From NCBI GenBank assembly GCA_963745205.1, contig CAVUWX010000007.1, positions 558,001-622,000 of the forward strand: DNA of 64,000 nt, written 5' to 3'. The stretch comes from Hyphomicrobium_A sp963745205 (GTDB taxonomy: Bacteria > Pseudomonadota > Alphaproteobacteria > Rhizobiales > Hyphomicrobiaceae). Positions 37,658 through 47,134 of this stretch are shown one piece after another. Each line of letters starts with the position of its first letter. Within the stretch, counting starts at the first letter, position 1. A model generated the notes under the pieces. The model saw nothing but the letters and a program-made list of their open reading frames with translations. It made no database searches and was not told the DNA's origin. A program made the position numbers and the translations under genes.

Positions 37658-38362
37658 ATGCTGACCGAGAAGCAAAAAGAGCTACTGCTCTTTATCCATT
37701 CGCGCATGCAGGAATCGGGCGTCCCGCCCTCCTTCGACGAGATGAAGGACGCCCTCGACTTGAAGTCGAAATCCGGCATCCACCGCCTCATCACGGCGCT
37801 GGTCGAGCGCGGCTTCATCCGCCGCCTGCCCCACCGCGCCCGCGCCATCGAGGTCATCCGCCTACCGGAAAACTCGGCTGAGGCGCGCTCCCCACGACGG
37901 CCCGGCTTCCAGCCGAGCGTCATTGAGGGCAGCCGCAGCCGCGATCTCGCCCCTCCGCCGTCCACCGTCATCGACAGCCGCACGGTTTCCGTTCCAGTCA
38001 TGGGCCGCATCGCGGCCGGCACGCCCATCAGCGCCATCCAGAACCACACCCACGACATCGCCTGCCCACCGGATCTCCTTACCAACGGCGAGCACTTCGC
38101 GCTGGAGGTGAAGGGCGATTCCATGATCGAAGCCGGCATTTTGGACGGCGACGTCGTCGTCATCCGCCGCTGCGACACGGCCGAGAACGGCGACATCGTG
38201 GTGGCCCTCGTCGACCAGGAGGAGGCAACCCTCAAGCGGCTGCGTAAGAAAGGCACGACCATCGCGCTCGAAGCCGCCAACCCCGAGTTCAAGACGCGCA
38301 TCTTCGGGCCCGACCAGGTGGATATCCAGGGCCGGCTCGTCGGCCTCCTCCGCCGCTACTGA
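37658..38362 (+). CDS. lexA: LexA repressor, 234 aa
   Basis: Repressor of the SOS regulon that cleaves itself when RecA is activated. N-terminal winged helix: MLTEKQKELLLFIHSRMQES, PPSFDEMKDALDLKSKSGIH. C-terminal protease: cleavage at Ala-Gly in MGRIAAGTPISA, Ser in KGDSMIEAGI, Lys in ATLKRLRKKG. Full length and intact; the SOS box upstream supports autoregulation. Convergent with comEC, whose frame ends overlap its 3' end by 7 bases. Confidence 0.96.
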   Translation: MLTEKQKELLLFIHSRMQESGVPPSFDEMKDALDLKSKSGIHRLITALVERGFIRRLPHRARAIEVIRLPENSAEARSPRRPGFQPSVIEGSRSRDLAPPPSTVIDSRTVSVPVMGRIAAGTPISAIQNHTHDIACPPDLLTNGEHFALEVKGDSMIEAGILDGDVVVIRRCDTAENGDIVVALVDQEEATLKRLRKKGTTIALEAANPEFKTRIFGPDQVDIQGRLVGLLRRY

Positions 38363-40626
38363 GGCGGATCGGGCGCCCCAGACTGGCCTGGTTCTGCGTC
38401 GACGGGTTCTCCCTCGTCTGAGGGCGGCCCCCGCGCCGTAGCTTTCGCGACCGGCCGTATGACACTGGCGCTCGACCACGGCCGCTGTCCCCGGGTCCGC
38501 GCCACCGTCTCGATGCGTATCCTGCCGTCATCCTCGATGTAGAGCGCGTGCGTGCCCTCGCGGCGCGCGGCGAAGAAGTCGACGACAGCCTTCGGCGCCG
38601 AGCAGCTCTTCGGGCTGACGATGGAGGCAACGAGGATGCTGGCGCGACGGCAATCGTCGGCGAATGCCGCGGGGCGCTGCGCCACCGCCACCGTCAATCC
38701 CTTGACCCGCGTCCGGCAGCCCACTGCATCGCAGAGGAAGCCTGCAGCCTTGCCCGCTTCCTTCGGCGTGCGCTGATCGCCGTCGTGTTCGAGCCAGCGC
38801 CCGAGCTCGAACGACGCGCGTCCTCCCCCAACCGCCGATAGCTGCCCGCCCTCCTCGCGCACCGCGACGAGCGCGCCATCGCGCCCGACCAAAAGGTCGG
38901 GCAGGCGCAGGGTGGGCGCGAGTGCCAGGCCCGCGGCGATGAGCGCCGCGCCGGCGAGCCGCCAGCGCGTCTGCCACAGCGCGAGCCAGAGCCCGCCTGC
39001 GATCATCAGGAGAAACGCCGCGGTCGGCATTGCAGGGATGCGCAGGACCGCGCCCGGCAGGGCAGCAACGCGCTCTGCCGTCCACAGCATGGCGTCAACG
39101 CCCCAGCCCATCACCCACAGCGGGGGCGCCTCGAGCCCCAGCGGCATCAGAATCAGCGCGGCGAGCGCCGCCGGCATCACGATGAGGTCGCAGATCGGAA
39201 TGGCGACGAGGTTCGCCAGCACCGCGTACTGCTGGCTCTTATGGAAGTAGTAGGCCGCGAAGGGCGCGACTGCCACGCTCGCGATCAGCGTCGAAAGCAC
39301 GATGCCCCCCATGAACAGGGCAAACCTAGTCACCGGCCCGCGGCGTGAGAACATCGTGCCGCGGCCGCGCAGCGCCTCGTAGACCGAGATGAGCGCCACG
39401 ACGGCGGCGAACGACATTTGGAAACCGACATCGAACAGGCTCTCGGGGAAGAGGACGAGGATGAGGGCGGCCGCGAGCACCACGTTGCGCAGCGCCAGCG
39501 CCGGCCGTTCGAGGATGACGGCGAGGAACATGATCGCGATCATGATGGCGGAGCGCACGGTGGCGAACGCCGAGCCCGAGATCAACAGGTAGGCGAGCGT
39601 TCCCACCATCGCCGCGGCGGCCGACCATTTCTTGATCGGATAGACGAGCGCGAGCGAGGGAAAAGCCGCAAGGATGAGCCGCACGAGGTAGAACACGGCC
39701 CCCGCCATCACCGCCATGTGCAGGCCCGAAATCGACAGGATGTGCAGCAGCCCGGAGTCGCGGAAGGCATTGTTGGTCGCGTCCGTGATGCCGCTGCGCT
39801 CGCCCGTGATCAATGACAGGGTGATGGCCCCCGTCTGGCCGGGAAGCACGGCCATGACCCTTAGCGCAATTCTAGCCCGCAGCCGCTCGACGGCCGCCCA
39901 GGCGCGCAAGTCCCAGGGCGGCGTTGCCGCGGCGGCATCGATCTCCGCCGCGGTCCACGTGTAGCCCAGCGCGCCGAGCCTCAGGAACCACGCTTGGCGC
40001 CCGAAGTCGTAGTCGCCGGGCAGCGCCGGCTCGGCCGGCGGCATGAGCGTGGCGCGCATGTGCACGGGGCTGCCGGCCTGCAGCCCCGGTGTCGTCTTGC
40101 CGGTCGAGACGCGCACCCGGTATGGCCGCGCCTCTGGCGGCAGGTCCCCTATCGCCGTCACCCGCAGCGTGACGCGCTGGCCGCGCGTCGCCTTCGGCTC
40201 GACCAGCTCTACGTATCCGCGCACCTCGACCGACGACATCTGCTTTGCAAGCACCGGCGCACGCACCCATTCGACGCGCAGCTTGGCCAGCGCGAACCCG
40301 ACCGAGGCCGCGGCAAGCGCCGTCAGCGCCAGCATCACACCCATGCGCCGGGGCGCCGCTGGAAGCAGCGCGAGTACGATGGCGAGTGGTGCTAGCGCAG
40401 TCAGGACGTGCGGCTCGGCTGGCAGCGAGAAATAGAGCCCGATGCCGAGACCCAGGAGCACCGGCATCCACAAGAACCAGCGCTCCTGCTCGGCCTCCAG
40501 CCGGCGCATCAGCGGTGCGAAAAACGCCTGCCCGCGCCCGCAGCTTGCTGCCGAGCGCGGGTTCGAATTCCCCGGCCCTGAACTCCCCTGGGGCCATCGC
40601 TGGCCGCCCCTTACCGACCCCGCCAT
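38356..40626 (-). CDS. comEC: ComEC/Rec2-family DNA uptake channel protein, 756 aa
   Basis: Polytopic inner-membrane protein for translocating single-stranded DNA in natural transformation. Order: two or three N-terminal helices, a periplasmic OB-like domain (about 130-270, VEVRGYVELVEPKATRGQRV), the competence domain with SGLLHILSISGLHMAVMAG, more helices to about residue 580, then a soluble end. The metallo-beta-lactamase HxHxDH motif of Bacillus ComEC is not visible in that end (RTRVKGLTVAVAQRPAAFAD), as in other rhizobial forms. It is divergent from gltX with 51 bases between. Confidence 0.88.
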   Translation of the reverse strand: MAGSVRGGQRWPQGSSGPGNSNPRSAASCGRGQAFFAPLMRRLEAEQERWFLWMPVLLGLGIGLYFSLPAEPHVLTALAPLAIVLALLPAAPRRMGVMLALTALAAASVGFALAKLRVEWVRAPVLAKQMSSVEVRGYVELVEPKATRGQRVTLRVTAIGDLPPEARPYRVRVSTGKTTPGLQAGSPVHMRATLMPPAEPALPGDYDFGRQAWFLRLGALGYTWTAAEIDAAAATPPWDLRAWAAVERLRARIALRVMAVLPGQTGAITLSLITGERSGITDATNNAFRDSGLLHILSISGLHMAVMAGAVFYLVRLILAAFPSLALVYPIKKWSAAAAMVGTLAYLLISGSAFATVRSAIMIAIMFLAVILERPALALRNVVLAAALILVLFPESLFDVGFQMSFAAVVALISVYEALRGRGTMFSRRGPVTRFALFMGGIVLSTLIASVAVAPFAAYYFHKSQQYAVLANLVAIPICDLIVMPAALAALILMPLGLEAPPLWVMGWGVDAMLWTAERVAALPGAVLRIPAMPTAAFLLMIAGGLWLALWQTRWRLAGAALIAAGLALAPTLRLPDLLVGRDGALVAVREEGGQLSAVGGGRASFELGRWLEHDGDQRTPKEAGKAAGFLCDAVGCRTRVKGLTVAVAQRPAAFADDCRRASILVASIVSPKSCSAPKAVVDFFAARREGTHALYIEDDGRIRIETVARTRGQRPWSSASVIRPVAKATARGPPSDEGEPVDAEPGQSGAPDPPQ

Positions 40627-40677
40627 GCTATGCTACATCGCAGGCCTACCTCCATCCCAGCAGCAATCGATCCTTAG

Positions 40678-42117
40678 ATGACCGACAAGACCCGGAGCGA
40701 CGGCGCGCCGATCGTGCGCTTTGCCCCTTCCCCGACGGGCTTCCTCCACATCGGCGGGGCGCGGACGGCCTTGTTCAACTGGCTCTACGCCAAGGGCCGC
40801 GGCGGCAAGATGCTGCTGCGCATCGAGGACACCGACCGCGAGCGCCTGAGCGCTGCCGCGGTGTATGCCATCATCGACGGCCTCAAGTGGCTGGAGCTCG
40901 ACTGGACGGGTGAGCACGTTTCCCAGTTCGGACGGGCGAAGCGCCATCGCGAGGTGGCCGAGGAGCTGCTCGCCCGCGGCCATGCCTACCGCTGCTACCT
41001 TACGACGGACGAGCTCGACGCCATGCGCAAGGCGGCGGAGGCCGAGAAGCGGCCGCTCGCGATCCGCAGCCAGTGGCGCGACCGCGACGCCGGGGAGGCC
41101 CCCAAGGGCCAGCCCTTCGTGATCCGGTTGAAGGCGCCGCGCGAGGGCGAGACGGTCATCGACGACCAGGTGCAGGGCCGCGTCGTCTTCGCCAACAAGG
41201 AGCTCGACGACCTCATCATCCTGCGGAGCGACGGAACCCCCACCTACAATCTCGCCGTCGTCGTCGACGACCACGACATGGGGATCACGCACGTCATCCG
41301 CGGCGTCGATCATCTGACGAACGCCGCGCGCCAGGTGCAGATCTATGCGGCCATGGAGTGGAGCGTGCCGATCTTCGCGCACGTCCCGCTTATCCACGGT
41401 TCCGACGGCGCCAAGCTGTCGAAGCGCCACGGCGCGCTCGGCGTCGAGGCCTACCGCGAGATGGGCTATCTGCCGGCCGCACTGCGCAACTATCTCGTCC
41501 GCCTCGGCTGGAGCCACGGCAACGACGAGATCATGTCCACCTCGCAGATGGTCGACTGGTTCGATCTCGATGGCATCGGCCGCTCGGCCGCGCGCTTCGA
41601 CTTTGCAAAGCTTCAGGACCTCAATGGCCATTACATCCGCTGCGCTAGCGATCTCGAGCTCATGAAGCGGATCGAGGACATCCTGCCCTTCGTCCCCGAC
41701 GGATCGAAGATCGTCGCGCGGCTCGACGCCAACACGCGCGCACAGCTGCTCGCCGCCATCCCGAGCCTGAAGGAGCGAGCTAAGACGCTCCTCGAGCTAC
41801 TCGACGGCGCCGGCTACCTCTTCGCCGAGCGGCCCATCGCGATGGACGATAAGGCGGTGAAGCTACTCGACGCGGAAGCGCGCGACCGCTTAGGCGCGCT
41901 CCTGCCCAAATTGGAGGCAGCGGACCATTGGCAGGCGGCGCCGCTCGAGGAGATTGTGCGCACCTACGCCGAGGGCGCCGGCGCCAAGCTTGGTAAGGTT
42001 GCTCAGCCACTGCGCGCAGCGCTCACCGGCAAGGCGGTCTCGCCACCGGTGTTCGATGTGATGGCCGTGCTCGGCCGCGACGAGGCGCTGGCGCGGATCC
42101 GCGACCAAGTCACCTAG
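40678..42117 (+). CDS. gltX: Glutamyl-tRNA synthetase, 479 aa
   Basis: Charges tRNA-Glu. Class I signatures: VRFAPSPTGFLHIGGARTAL (HIGH-type) and GAKLSKRHGALGVE (KMSKS-type). MLLRIEDTDRERLS and THVIRGVDHLTNAARQVQIY are family hallmarks. The C-terminal anticodon domain ends with LARIRDQVT. Complete. Confidence 0.96.
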   Translation: MTDKTRSDGAPIVRFAPSPTGFLHIGGARTALFNWLYAKGRGGKMLLRIEDTDRERLSAAAVYAIIDGLKWLELDWTGEHVSQFGRAKRHREVAEELLARGHAYRCYLTTDELDAMRKAAEAEKRPLAIRSQWRDRDAGEAPKGQPFVIRLKAPREGETVIDDQVQGRVVFANKELDDLIILRSDGTPTYNLAVVVDDHDMGITHVIRGVDHLTNAARQVQIYAAMEWSVPIFAHVPLIHGSDGAKLSKRHGALGVEAYREMGYLPAALRNYLVRLGWSHGNDEIMSTSQMVDWFDLDGIGRSAARFDFAKLQDLNGHYIRCASDLELMKRIEDILPFVPDGSKIVARLDANTRAQLLAAIPSLKERAKTLLELLDGAGYLFAERPIAMDDKAVKLLDAEARDRLGALLPKLEAADHWQAAPLEEIVRTYAEGAGAKLGKVAQPLRAALTGKAVSPPVFDVMAVLGRDEALARIRDQVT

Positions 42118-42370
42118 ACAGGCATAGCGCTAACCATTCCGTTGCAGGGCATGGTGCGCTGTGTCCCTTGCGCGCGGCGGCTATGTTGCGGTGCGAAAAT
42201 GGTGTACAAATGCGACCGTTGCCGAGACTGCCCGGGTGGCAGGAAGCCCGCCAAGAAACCGGGATGACAACGAAAAACGCTCATAGGGGACGCTGCTTGT
42301 ATCTCGCGCCGGGGAGCCTCGGAGTGCCTGCGGACCACGACCGCAAGCCGATATCACAGGGAGACGTGCC

Positions 42371-43693
42371 ATGAACGTGCAGGACCGGCCGATCGAGGCT
42401 GCAAAAGAGGTCGAGGCCGAGCTTTCGCTCGAAGGCAAGACGACGAAGATGCCGGTTCGGCGCGGAACGCTCGGTCCCGACGTGATCGATGTCGGCAAGC
42501 TTTATCGCGACACTGGCTGCTTCACCTACGACCCGGGCTTCACCTCGACCGCGAACTGCGTCTCGCGCATCACCTACATCGACGGCGACAAGGGCGTCCT
42601 GCTCTATCGCGGCTACCCCATCGACCAGCTCGCCGAGCAGTCGAACTTCCTCGAGACCTGCTACCTCTTGCTCTACGGCGACCTGCCGACGAAGGAGCAG
42701 TTCGAAACCTACCGCAACACCATCACGCGGCACACGATGCTGCACGAGCAGATGGCGCGCTTCTTCACCGGCTTCCGGCGTGACGCGCACCCGATGGCAG
42801 TGATGGTGGGCGTCATCGGTGCGCTCTCGGCGTTCTATCACGACTCCACCGACATCAACGATCCGGTGCAGCGCGCGGTCGCAAGCCACCGCATGATCGC
42901 CAAGATGCCGACGATCGCCGCGATGGCCTACAAGTATTCGATCGGCCAGCCGTTCATCTACCCGCGCAACGATCTGGATTTCACCGCGAACTTCCTGCAG
43001 ATGTGCTTTGCGATCCCCTGCGAGCCGTATGTGGGCAACCCCGTCCTCACCAAGGCGCTCGATCGCATTTTCATCCTGCACGCTGACCACGAGCAGAACG
43101 CCTCGACCTCGACCGTGCGGCTCGCGGGCTCCTCTGGCGCCAACCCGTTCGCGTGCATCGCGGCCGGCATCGCCTGCCTTTGGGGGCCCGCGCACGGCGG
43201 CGCCAACGAGGCCGCCCTCAACATGCTGACCGAGATCGGCACCGTCGATCGCATTCCCGAATTCATCAAGAAGGCGAAGGACAAGAACTCCGGCTTCCGC
43301 CTGATGGGCTTCGGGCATCGCGTCTACAAGAACTACGATCCGCGCGCCAAGGTGATGCAACAGACCTGCCATGAGGTGTTGGACGCGCTTGGCACCAAGG
43401 ACGAGCCGTTGCTCGAGGTCGCGATGGAGCTCGAGCGCATCGCGCTGCAGGACGAGTATTTCATCGAGAAGAAGCTCTACCCCAACATCGACTTCTACTC
43501 GGGCATCACGCTGCGCGCGCTCGGCTTCCCCGTCTCCATGTTCACGGTGCTGTTCGCTATCGCCCGCACCGTCGGCTGGATTTCGCAGTGGAAGGAAATG
43601 ATCGAGGATCCCGAGCAGCGCATCGGTCGTCCGCGCCAGCTCTATGAGGGATCGACCGAGCGCAATTTCATCCCGCTGGCGCAGCGCGGCTGA
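42371..43693 (+). CDS. gltA: Citrate synthase (type II), 440 aa
   Basis: Condenses acetyl-CoA and oxaloacetate. Catalytic residues are in GPAHGGANEAALNML (His), MGFGHRVYKNYDPRAKVM (His) and YPNIDFYSGITLRALGFP (Asp); HADHEQNASTSTVRLAGSS is also present. The N-terminal beta domain of the proteobacterial hexameric form is included. GGGAGACGTGCC precedes the ATG. The 253-base gap after gltX contains no other gene. Confidence 0.96.
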   Translation: MNVQDRPIEAAKEVEAELSLEGKTTKMPVRRGTLGPDVIDVGKLYRDTGCFTYDPGFTSTANCVSRITYIDGDKGVLLYRGYPIDQLAEQSNFLETCYLLLYGDLPTKEQFETYRNTITRHTMLHEQMARFFTGFRRDAHPMAVMVGVIGALSAFYHDSTDINDPVQRAVASHRMIAKMPTIAAMAYKYSIGQPFIYPRNDLDFTANFLQMCFAIPCEPYVGNPVLTKALDRIFILHADHEQNASTSTVRLAGSSGANPFACIAAGIACLWGPAHGGANEAALNMLTEIGTVDRIPEFIKKAKDKNSGFRLMGFGHRVYKNYDPRAKVMQQTCHEVLDALGTKDEPLLEVAMELERIALQDEYFIEKKLYPNIDFYSGITLRALGFPVSMFTVLFAIARTVGWISQWKEMIEDPEQRIGRPRQLYEGSTERNFIPLAQRG

Positions 43694-43724
43694 CGCAGCG
43701 CGCTCGATTTCTGCCAATTCCGGA

Positions 43725-43750
43725 GGCGGCGAGCCACCAGGTTCGCCGCC
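43725..43750. terminator. Hairpin between convergent gltA and lpxB
   Basis: GGCGGCGA pairs with TCGCCGCC around a 10-base loop. No T-run, so termination strength is uncertain. Confidence 0.4.
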
Positions 43751-43751
43751 G

Positions 43752-45017
43752 TCACCGTATCAGCCGGACAGCGTCGCGACCGTGCTCGGCGTACTGCAGC
43801 ACGATCTCGGCCGCGACGTCGCTCGGCGAGCCGCCGGCGCGCACCATGCGCTGCGGGATGCGGGCAAGCGCCGCAAGCTGCCCACGGCGCTCGAACGTGT
43901 CTCGCAGAAGCAGCCCCACTGCGCTCGCGAGGTTTTCGGGCGTGCAGTCCTCCTGGATGAACTCGGGGAACGCCTTCTCGCCAAGGACGAGGTTGGCGAG
44001 CACGACGGAAGGCGCCTTGATCAAGAAGCGGAGCGGCCGCGCCGAGATCCGATCAACGCGGTAGGCCACCACCATCGGCGTACCGGCGAGCGCGAGCTCC
44101 AGCGTCACCGTGCCGGAAGCGGCGAGCGCGGCGTGCGCCAGCCTGAAGGCGCAGAACTTATCCTCCTCGCCCTCGATGAGGTGCGGCCGCGTCCGCCACG
44201 ACTTGAGCTTGGCCTCGACCAGAGGGCGCACGTGCGGCACGACGGGCATGATGACTTGCGGTGCGAGCCCTCGCTCGTAGAGCAGGTCGACCGCCTTGCC
44301 GAACGGCCCCATCAAGCGTCCGACCTCGGAAATGCGGCTGCCCGGCAGTACGAGGAGGACGGGGCGCTGCTCCTCGAGCCGCAATCTGTCCGCCAGCGCG
44401 TAAGGGTCGAGCTTGCGCATCCAGTCCAGCCGTTCGATCAGCGGATGGCCGACGTAGGTGCACGGCGGCCCGCCGAGCTCTTCGTGCGCCTGCGGCTCGA
44501 ACGGCAAGAGCGCCAGCACGTGATCGACGTAGGCGCGCATCTTGCGTGCGCGCCCCGGTCGCCACGCCCACACGCTGGGCGAGACATAGTCGATGATGGG
44601 GATCTGGGGCGCGCGCTTGCGGATGCGCTTGGCGATCGGATGTGTGAACTCGGGCGCATCGATGATAACGACCGCGTCGGGTTCGGCGGCGACGGCGGCT
44701 TCCGCCGTGCGGCGAACGCGGGAGATGAGGCGCGGCAGCCGCAGCAGGATCGAAAGCGGGCTCATCACCGCCACGTCGCTCAAGGGAAATTGGGAGGCGA
44801 GGCCCTCTCGTTCCATCCCCTCGCCGCCGACGCCGAGGTAATGCACGCGACCCTTGCGCAGGACGTTGAGCGCGGCCATGAGGCGCGACCCCAGCGCGTC
44901 GCCAGAATGCTCGCCGGCAATGAGGAACAGGCGCAGGTCGTGGCGCGCGACGCCGGGACGCCCCGTCGTCTCGGCACCCTGCGGCCACGCTCGCACGTTC
45001 CTGTCACTGGCGGCCAT
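43752..45017 (-). CDS. lpxB: Lipid-A-disaccharide synthase
   Basis: Joins lipid X and UDP-diacylglucosamine in lipid A synthesis (peripheral inner membrane). Typical GT19 pieces: LFLIAGEHSGDALGSRLMAA, VIIDAPEFTHPIAKRI, IDYVSPSVWAWRPGRARKM, TYVGHPLIERL, VLLVLPGSRISEVGRLMGPF and ASGTVTLELALAGTPMVVAY. The start at 45017 (MAASDRNVRA) is chosen because the further upstream frame lies inside lpxI; this gives a 14-base overlap with lpxI, in keeping with coupling. Confidence 0.93.
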   Translation of the reverse strand: MAASDRNVRAWPQGAETTGRPGVARHDLRLFLIAGEHSGDALGSRLMAALNVLRKGRVHYLGVGGEGMEREGLASQFPLSDVAVMSPLSILLRLPRLISRVRRTAEAAVAAEPDAVVIIDAPEFTHPIAKRIRKRAPQIPIIDYVSPSVWAWRPGRARKMRAYVDHVLALLPFEPQAHEELGGPPCTYVGHPLIERLDWMRKLDPYALADRLRLEEQRPVLLVLPGSRISEVGRLMGPFGKAVDLLYERGLAPQVIMPVVPHVRPLVEAKLKSWRTRPHLIEGEEDKFCAFRLAHAALAASGTVTLELALAGTPMVVAYRVDRISARPLRFLIKAPSVVLANLVLGEKAFPEFIQEDCTPENLASAVGLLLRDTFERRGQLAALARIPQRMVRAGGSPSDVAAEIVLQYAEHGRDAVRLIR

Positions 45018-46320
45018 GCTGCCCTTTCCTACCGGCGGCGAATGCCACGACCGCAAGACCGAGGCGGTCGGCCTCCGCAATCGCTGCCTGCTCAGCGGCG
45101 GCGGGAGGTTGGCCGACCAGCGCCAGCCCTGCAAGACCCGCCGCCGCGGCAGCATTGACGAGCCCGGGTTGCAGATCGGATGCTTCGCCCAGCACGGCGA
45201 CGCCTGAGCGGCGCGAACGACGGTGGCGCCCCCATTGGCGGATGCCTCCGGCGCCCGCGATCAGCGCCTCGGCACCGTCCGCGCACTCGACCGCCAGCAC
45301 ATGGCCGCGGTCGACGATCGCGCAGCGACCGATGCCGAAACCGGCAAGCGTTGCGAGCAGGCCGGCGCCCTTGGCCGCATCGGCTGCGTGCGATGGATCG
45401 AGGCTCCGGGCGCCTAAGGCCGTCGCATGCCAATCCTCGAGAACGGCGGCGGGGGCCACACTGCGCCGGTCTTCGATCTTCCATCCCTGCACGAAGAGAC
45501 CGCCGTCGTCCGCACGCCGGACGAGCTCGGCCCGTTCCGCCGCGAGAACGCCGCCCGCCTCCGCCGCAATGCCCGCCAGCCCGGCCTTGATCGCGTGGTC
45601 GATCGTGTCGGGGCCAACCGCAGGCAAATCTATGCGCAGCTCCTGACCCGGCTTCGTTCGCTTGACGAGGACGCCGCTACGGTCGTCTTGCCGCCCTCCA
45701 CCACGCCGGCGCCGTTCGGCCAATCGCGCCAGCATGCCGTCCGTGCCCTCCACGCCCTCGACCGCCTCGAGCCGCCCGTTCGTCACCACCACGGCCTGGC
45801 CCACATCGTAAGGCCCCATGGCGCGCACGGCGTCAAAGCCGATGTTGACGTCGGCGGTTTGCGCGGGCGTCGCTGCAATGCGCCCCAGCGGACCCTCCCC
45901 GGCGAGCAGCTCCGGCGCCACCGCCGCCGGCGCCACGACCTCGAAACCCTTGCCTTCGAAGAAGCGCACGATGCGGCTCAGCAGGTCGTCGTCGCCGCCC
46001 GAGGCAACGAGGCGCAGGATCGCCGGGAGATTGAGGATGAGGCCCATGTCCGGCCACATCGCGGCGAGATCCGGCCGCCGCACCGGGCCAACGATGACAA
46101 GCTTGCGGCATCCTGCATTCCTAAAGGCGCGGATGATAGTTCCGACCTTGCCCATGTCGGCCTTGGTCACGGGGAAGCTCGCGAGCCCTTCGTCGGCTGC
46201 GTCCGAGATCGTGACGACGTGCACTCTGCCGCCGCGCGCCGTCACGCGCTCCGCCACCTCGCGCGGCAGGCTACCCCCACCCGCCAGGATGCCGACAACA
46301 CCATGCTCGAGAGACGACAT
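45004..46320 (-). CDS. lpxI: LpxI-type UDP-2,3-diacylglucosamine pyrophosphatase with duplicated C-terminal domain, 438 aa
   Basis: LpxI replaces LpxH in alphaproteobacteria and yields lipid X. The N-terminal part (VGILAGGGSLPREVAERVTA, RKLVIVGPVRRPDLAAMWPD) and C-terminal domain (GQAVVVTNGRLEAVEGVEGT, VLVKRTKPGQELRIDLPAVG, TIDHAIKAGLAGIAAEAGGV) are complete by residue 280, the usual end of the family. About 155 more residues repeat the C-terminal domain in diverged form (GRCAIVDRGHVLAVECADGA, LQPGLVNAAAAAGLAGLALV), with the KRTKPGQE core changed to LGEASDLQ. The extra domain looks non-catalytic. Confidence 0.9.
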   Translation of the reverse strand: MSSLEHGVVGILAGGGSLPREVAERVTARGGRVHVVTISDAADEGLASFPVTKADMGKVGTIIRAFRNAGCRKLVIVGPVRRPDLAAMWPDMGLILNLPAILRLVASGGDDDLLSRIVRFFEGKGFEVVAPAAVAPELLAGEGPLGRIAATPAQTADVNIGFDAVRAMGPYDVGQAVVVTNGRLEAVEGVEGTDGMLARLAERRRRGGGRQDDRSGVLVKRTKPGQELRIDLPAVGPDTIDHAIKAGLAGIAAEAGGVLAAERAELVRRADDGGLFVQGWKIEDRRSVAPAAVLEDWHATALGARSLDPSHAADAAKGAGLLATLAGFGIGRCAIVDRGHVLAVECADGAEALIAGAGGIRQWGRHRRSRRSGVAVLGEASDLQPGLVNAAAAAGLAGLALVGQPPAAAEQAAIAEADRLGLAVVAFAAGRKGQHGRQ

Positions 46321-46327
46321 GGCCTTC

Positions 46328-47134
46328 TCAGGCCTCGGCTGCTTCCCGCGGCGTGCAAAGGCTGCGCTTGCCGCCCGCGCGGATGAATTCGAGGATCTCC
46401 TCGACGATGGCGTGGCCCGCGAATTCCTGCGCTACGTCCACCATGCGCTCCCCGAGCGTGCCCTCGGCTGCAAACAGCGAGCGGTAGGCGCGCCGCAGGT
46501 CGTGGATGTCGGCGCGGGAGAAGCCGCGCCGCTGCAGGCCGACGATGTTGAGACCCGACAGGTGCGCGCGGTTGCCGAGCGCCACGCCGTAGGGAATGAG
46601 ATCGTTTTCGAGCCCCGACATGCCGCCGAGGAAGGAATGCGAGCCGACGCGGGCGAACTGGATGACGGCGGCGCCGCCGCCGAGAATGGCAAAGTCGCCC
46701 ACGGTGCAATGACCGGCCAGCATCACGTTGTTGGAGAAGACGACGTTGTTGCCCACGTGGCAATCGTGCCCGACATGCGAGTTGGCGAGAAAGGCGCAGC
46801 GGTCGCCGATGGTCGTCTCCATGCCGCCGCCGGAGGTGCCGGGGTTGAGCGTCACCCCTTCGCGAACGATGCAGTCGGCGCCGACCGACAACGTCGACAG
46901 CTCTCCCTTGTATTTCAGGTCCTGCGGCTGATGGCCGATGGAGGCGAACGGGAAGATGCGCGTCCGCGGTCCGATGCGCGTCCGCCCCGCGACGACCACG
47001 TGGCTTATGAGCTCGACGTCGTCGTCGAGGACGACATCGCAGCCCACCACGCAGTACGGCCCGATCTTCACCCCTGAGCCGAGCTTGGCCCCCGCCTCGA
47101 TGACTGCCGTCGGATGGGCACTCATCTCACCCAT
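46328..47134 (-). CDS. lpxA: UDP-N-acetylglucosamine acyltransferase, 268 aa
   Basis: First step of lipid A synthesis. The left-handed beta helix shows hexapeptide repeats (IGPYCVVGCDVVLDDDVELI, VGHDCHVGNNVVFSNNVMLA) with the catalytic His in SHVGHDCHVG; the C-terminal helical part has RRGFSRADIHDLRRAYRSLF. Overlaps fabZ by 8 bases and precedes lpxI by 7. Confidence 0.95.
   Translation of the reverse strand: MGEMSAHPTAVIEAGAKLGSGVKIGPYCVVGCDVVLDDDVELISHVVVAGRTRIGPRTRIFPFASIGHQPQDLKYKGELSTLSVGADCIVREGVTLNPGTSGGGMETTIGDRCAFLANSHVGHDCHVGNNVVFSNNVMLAGHCTVGDFAILGGGAAVIQFARVGSHSFLGGMSGLENDLIPYGVALGNRAHLSGLNIVGLQRRGFSRADIHDLRRAYRSLFAAEGTLGERMVDVAQEFAGHAIVEEILEFIRAGGKRSLCTPREAAEA

Noticed and set aside
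43644..45158. 504-codon plus-strand frame opposite lpxB
   Set aside because: Shadow frame without any domain; lpxB motifs are unambiguous on the other strand.
45427..47077. Long plus-strand frames opposite lpxI and lpxA
   Set aside because: Low-complexity Arg/Ala shadows of clearly recognisable lipid A genes.
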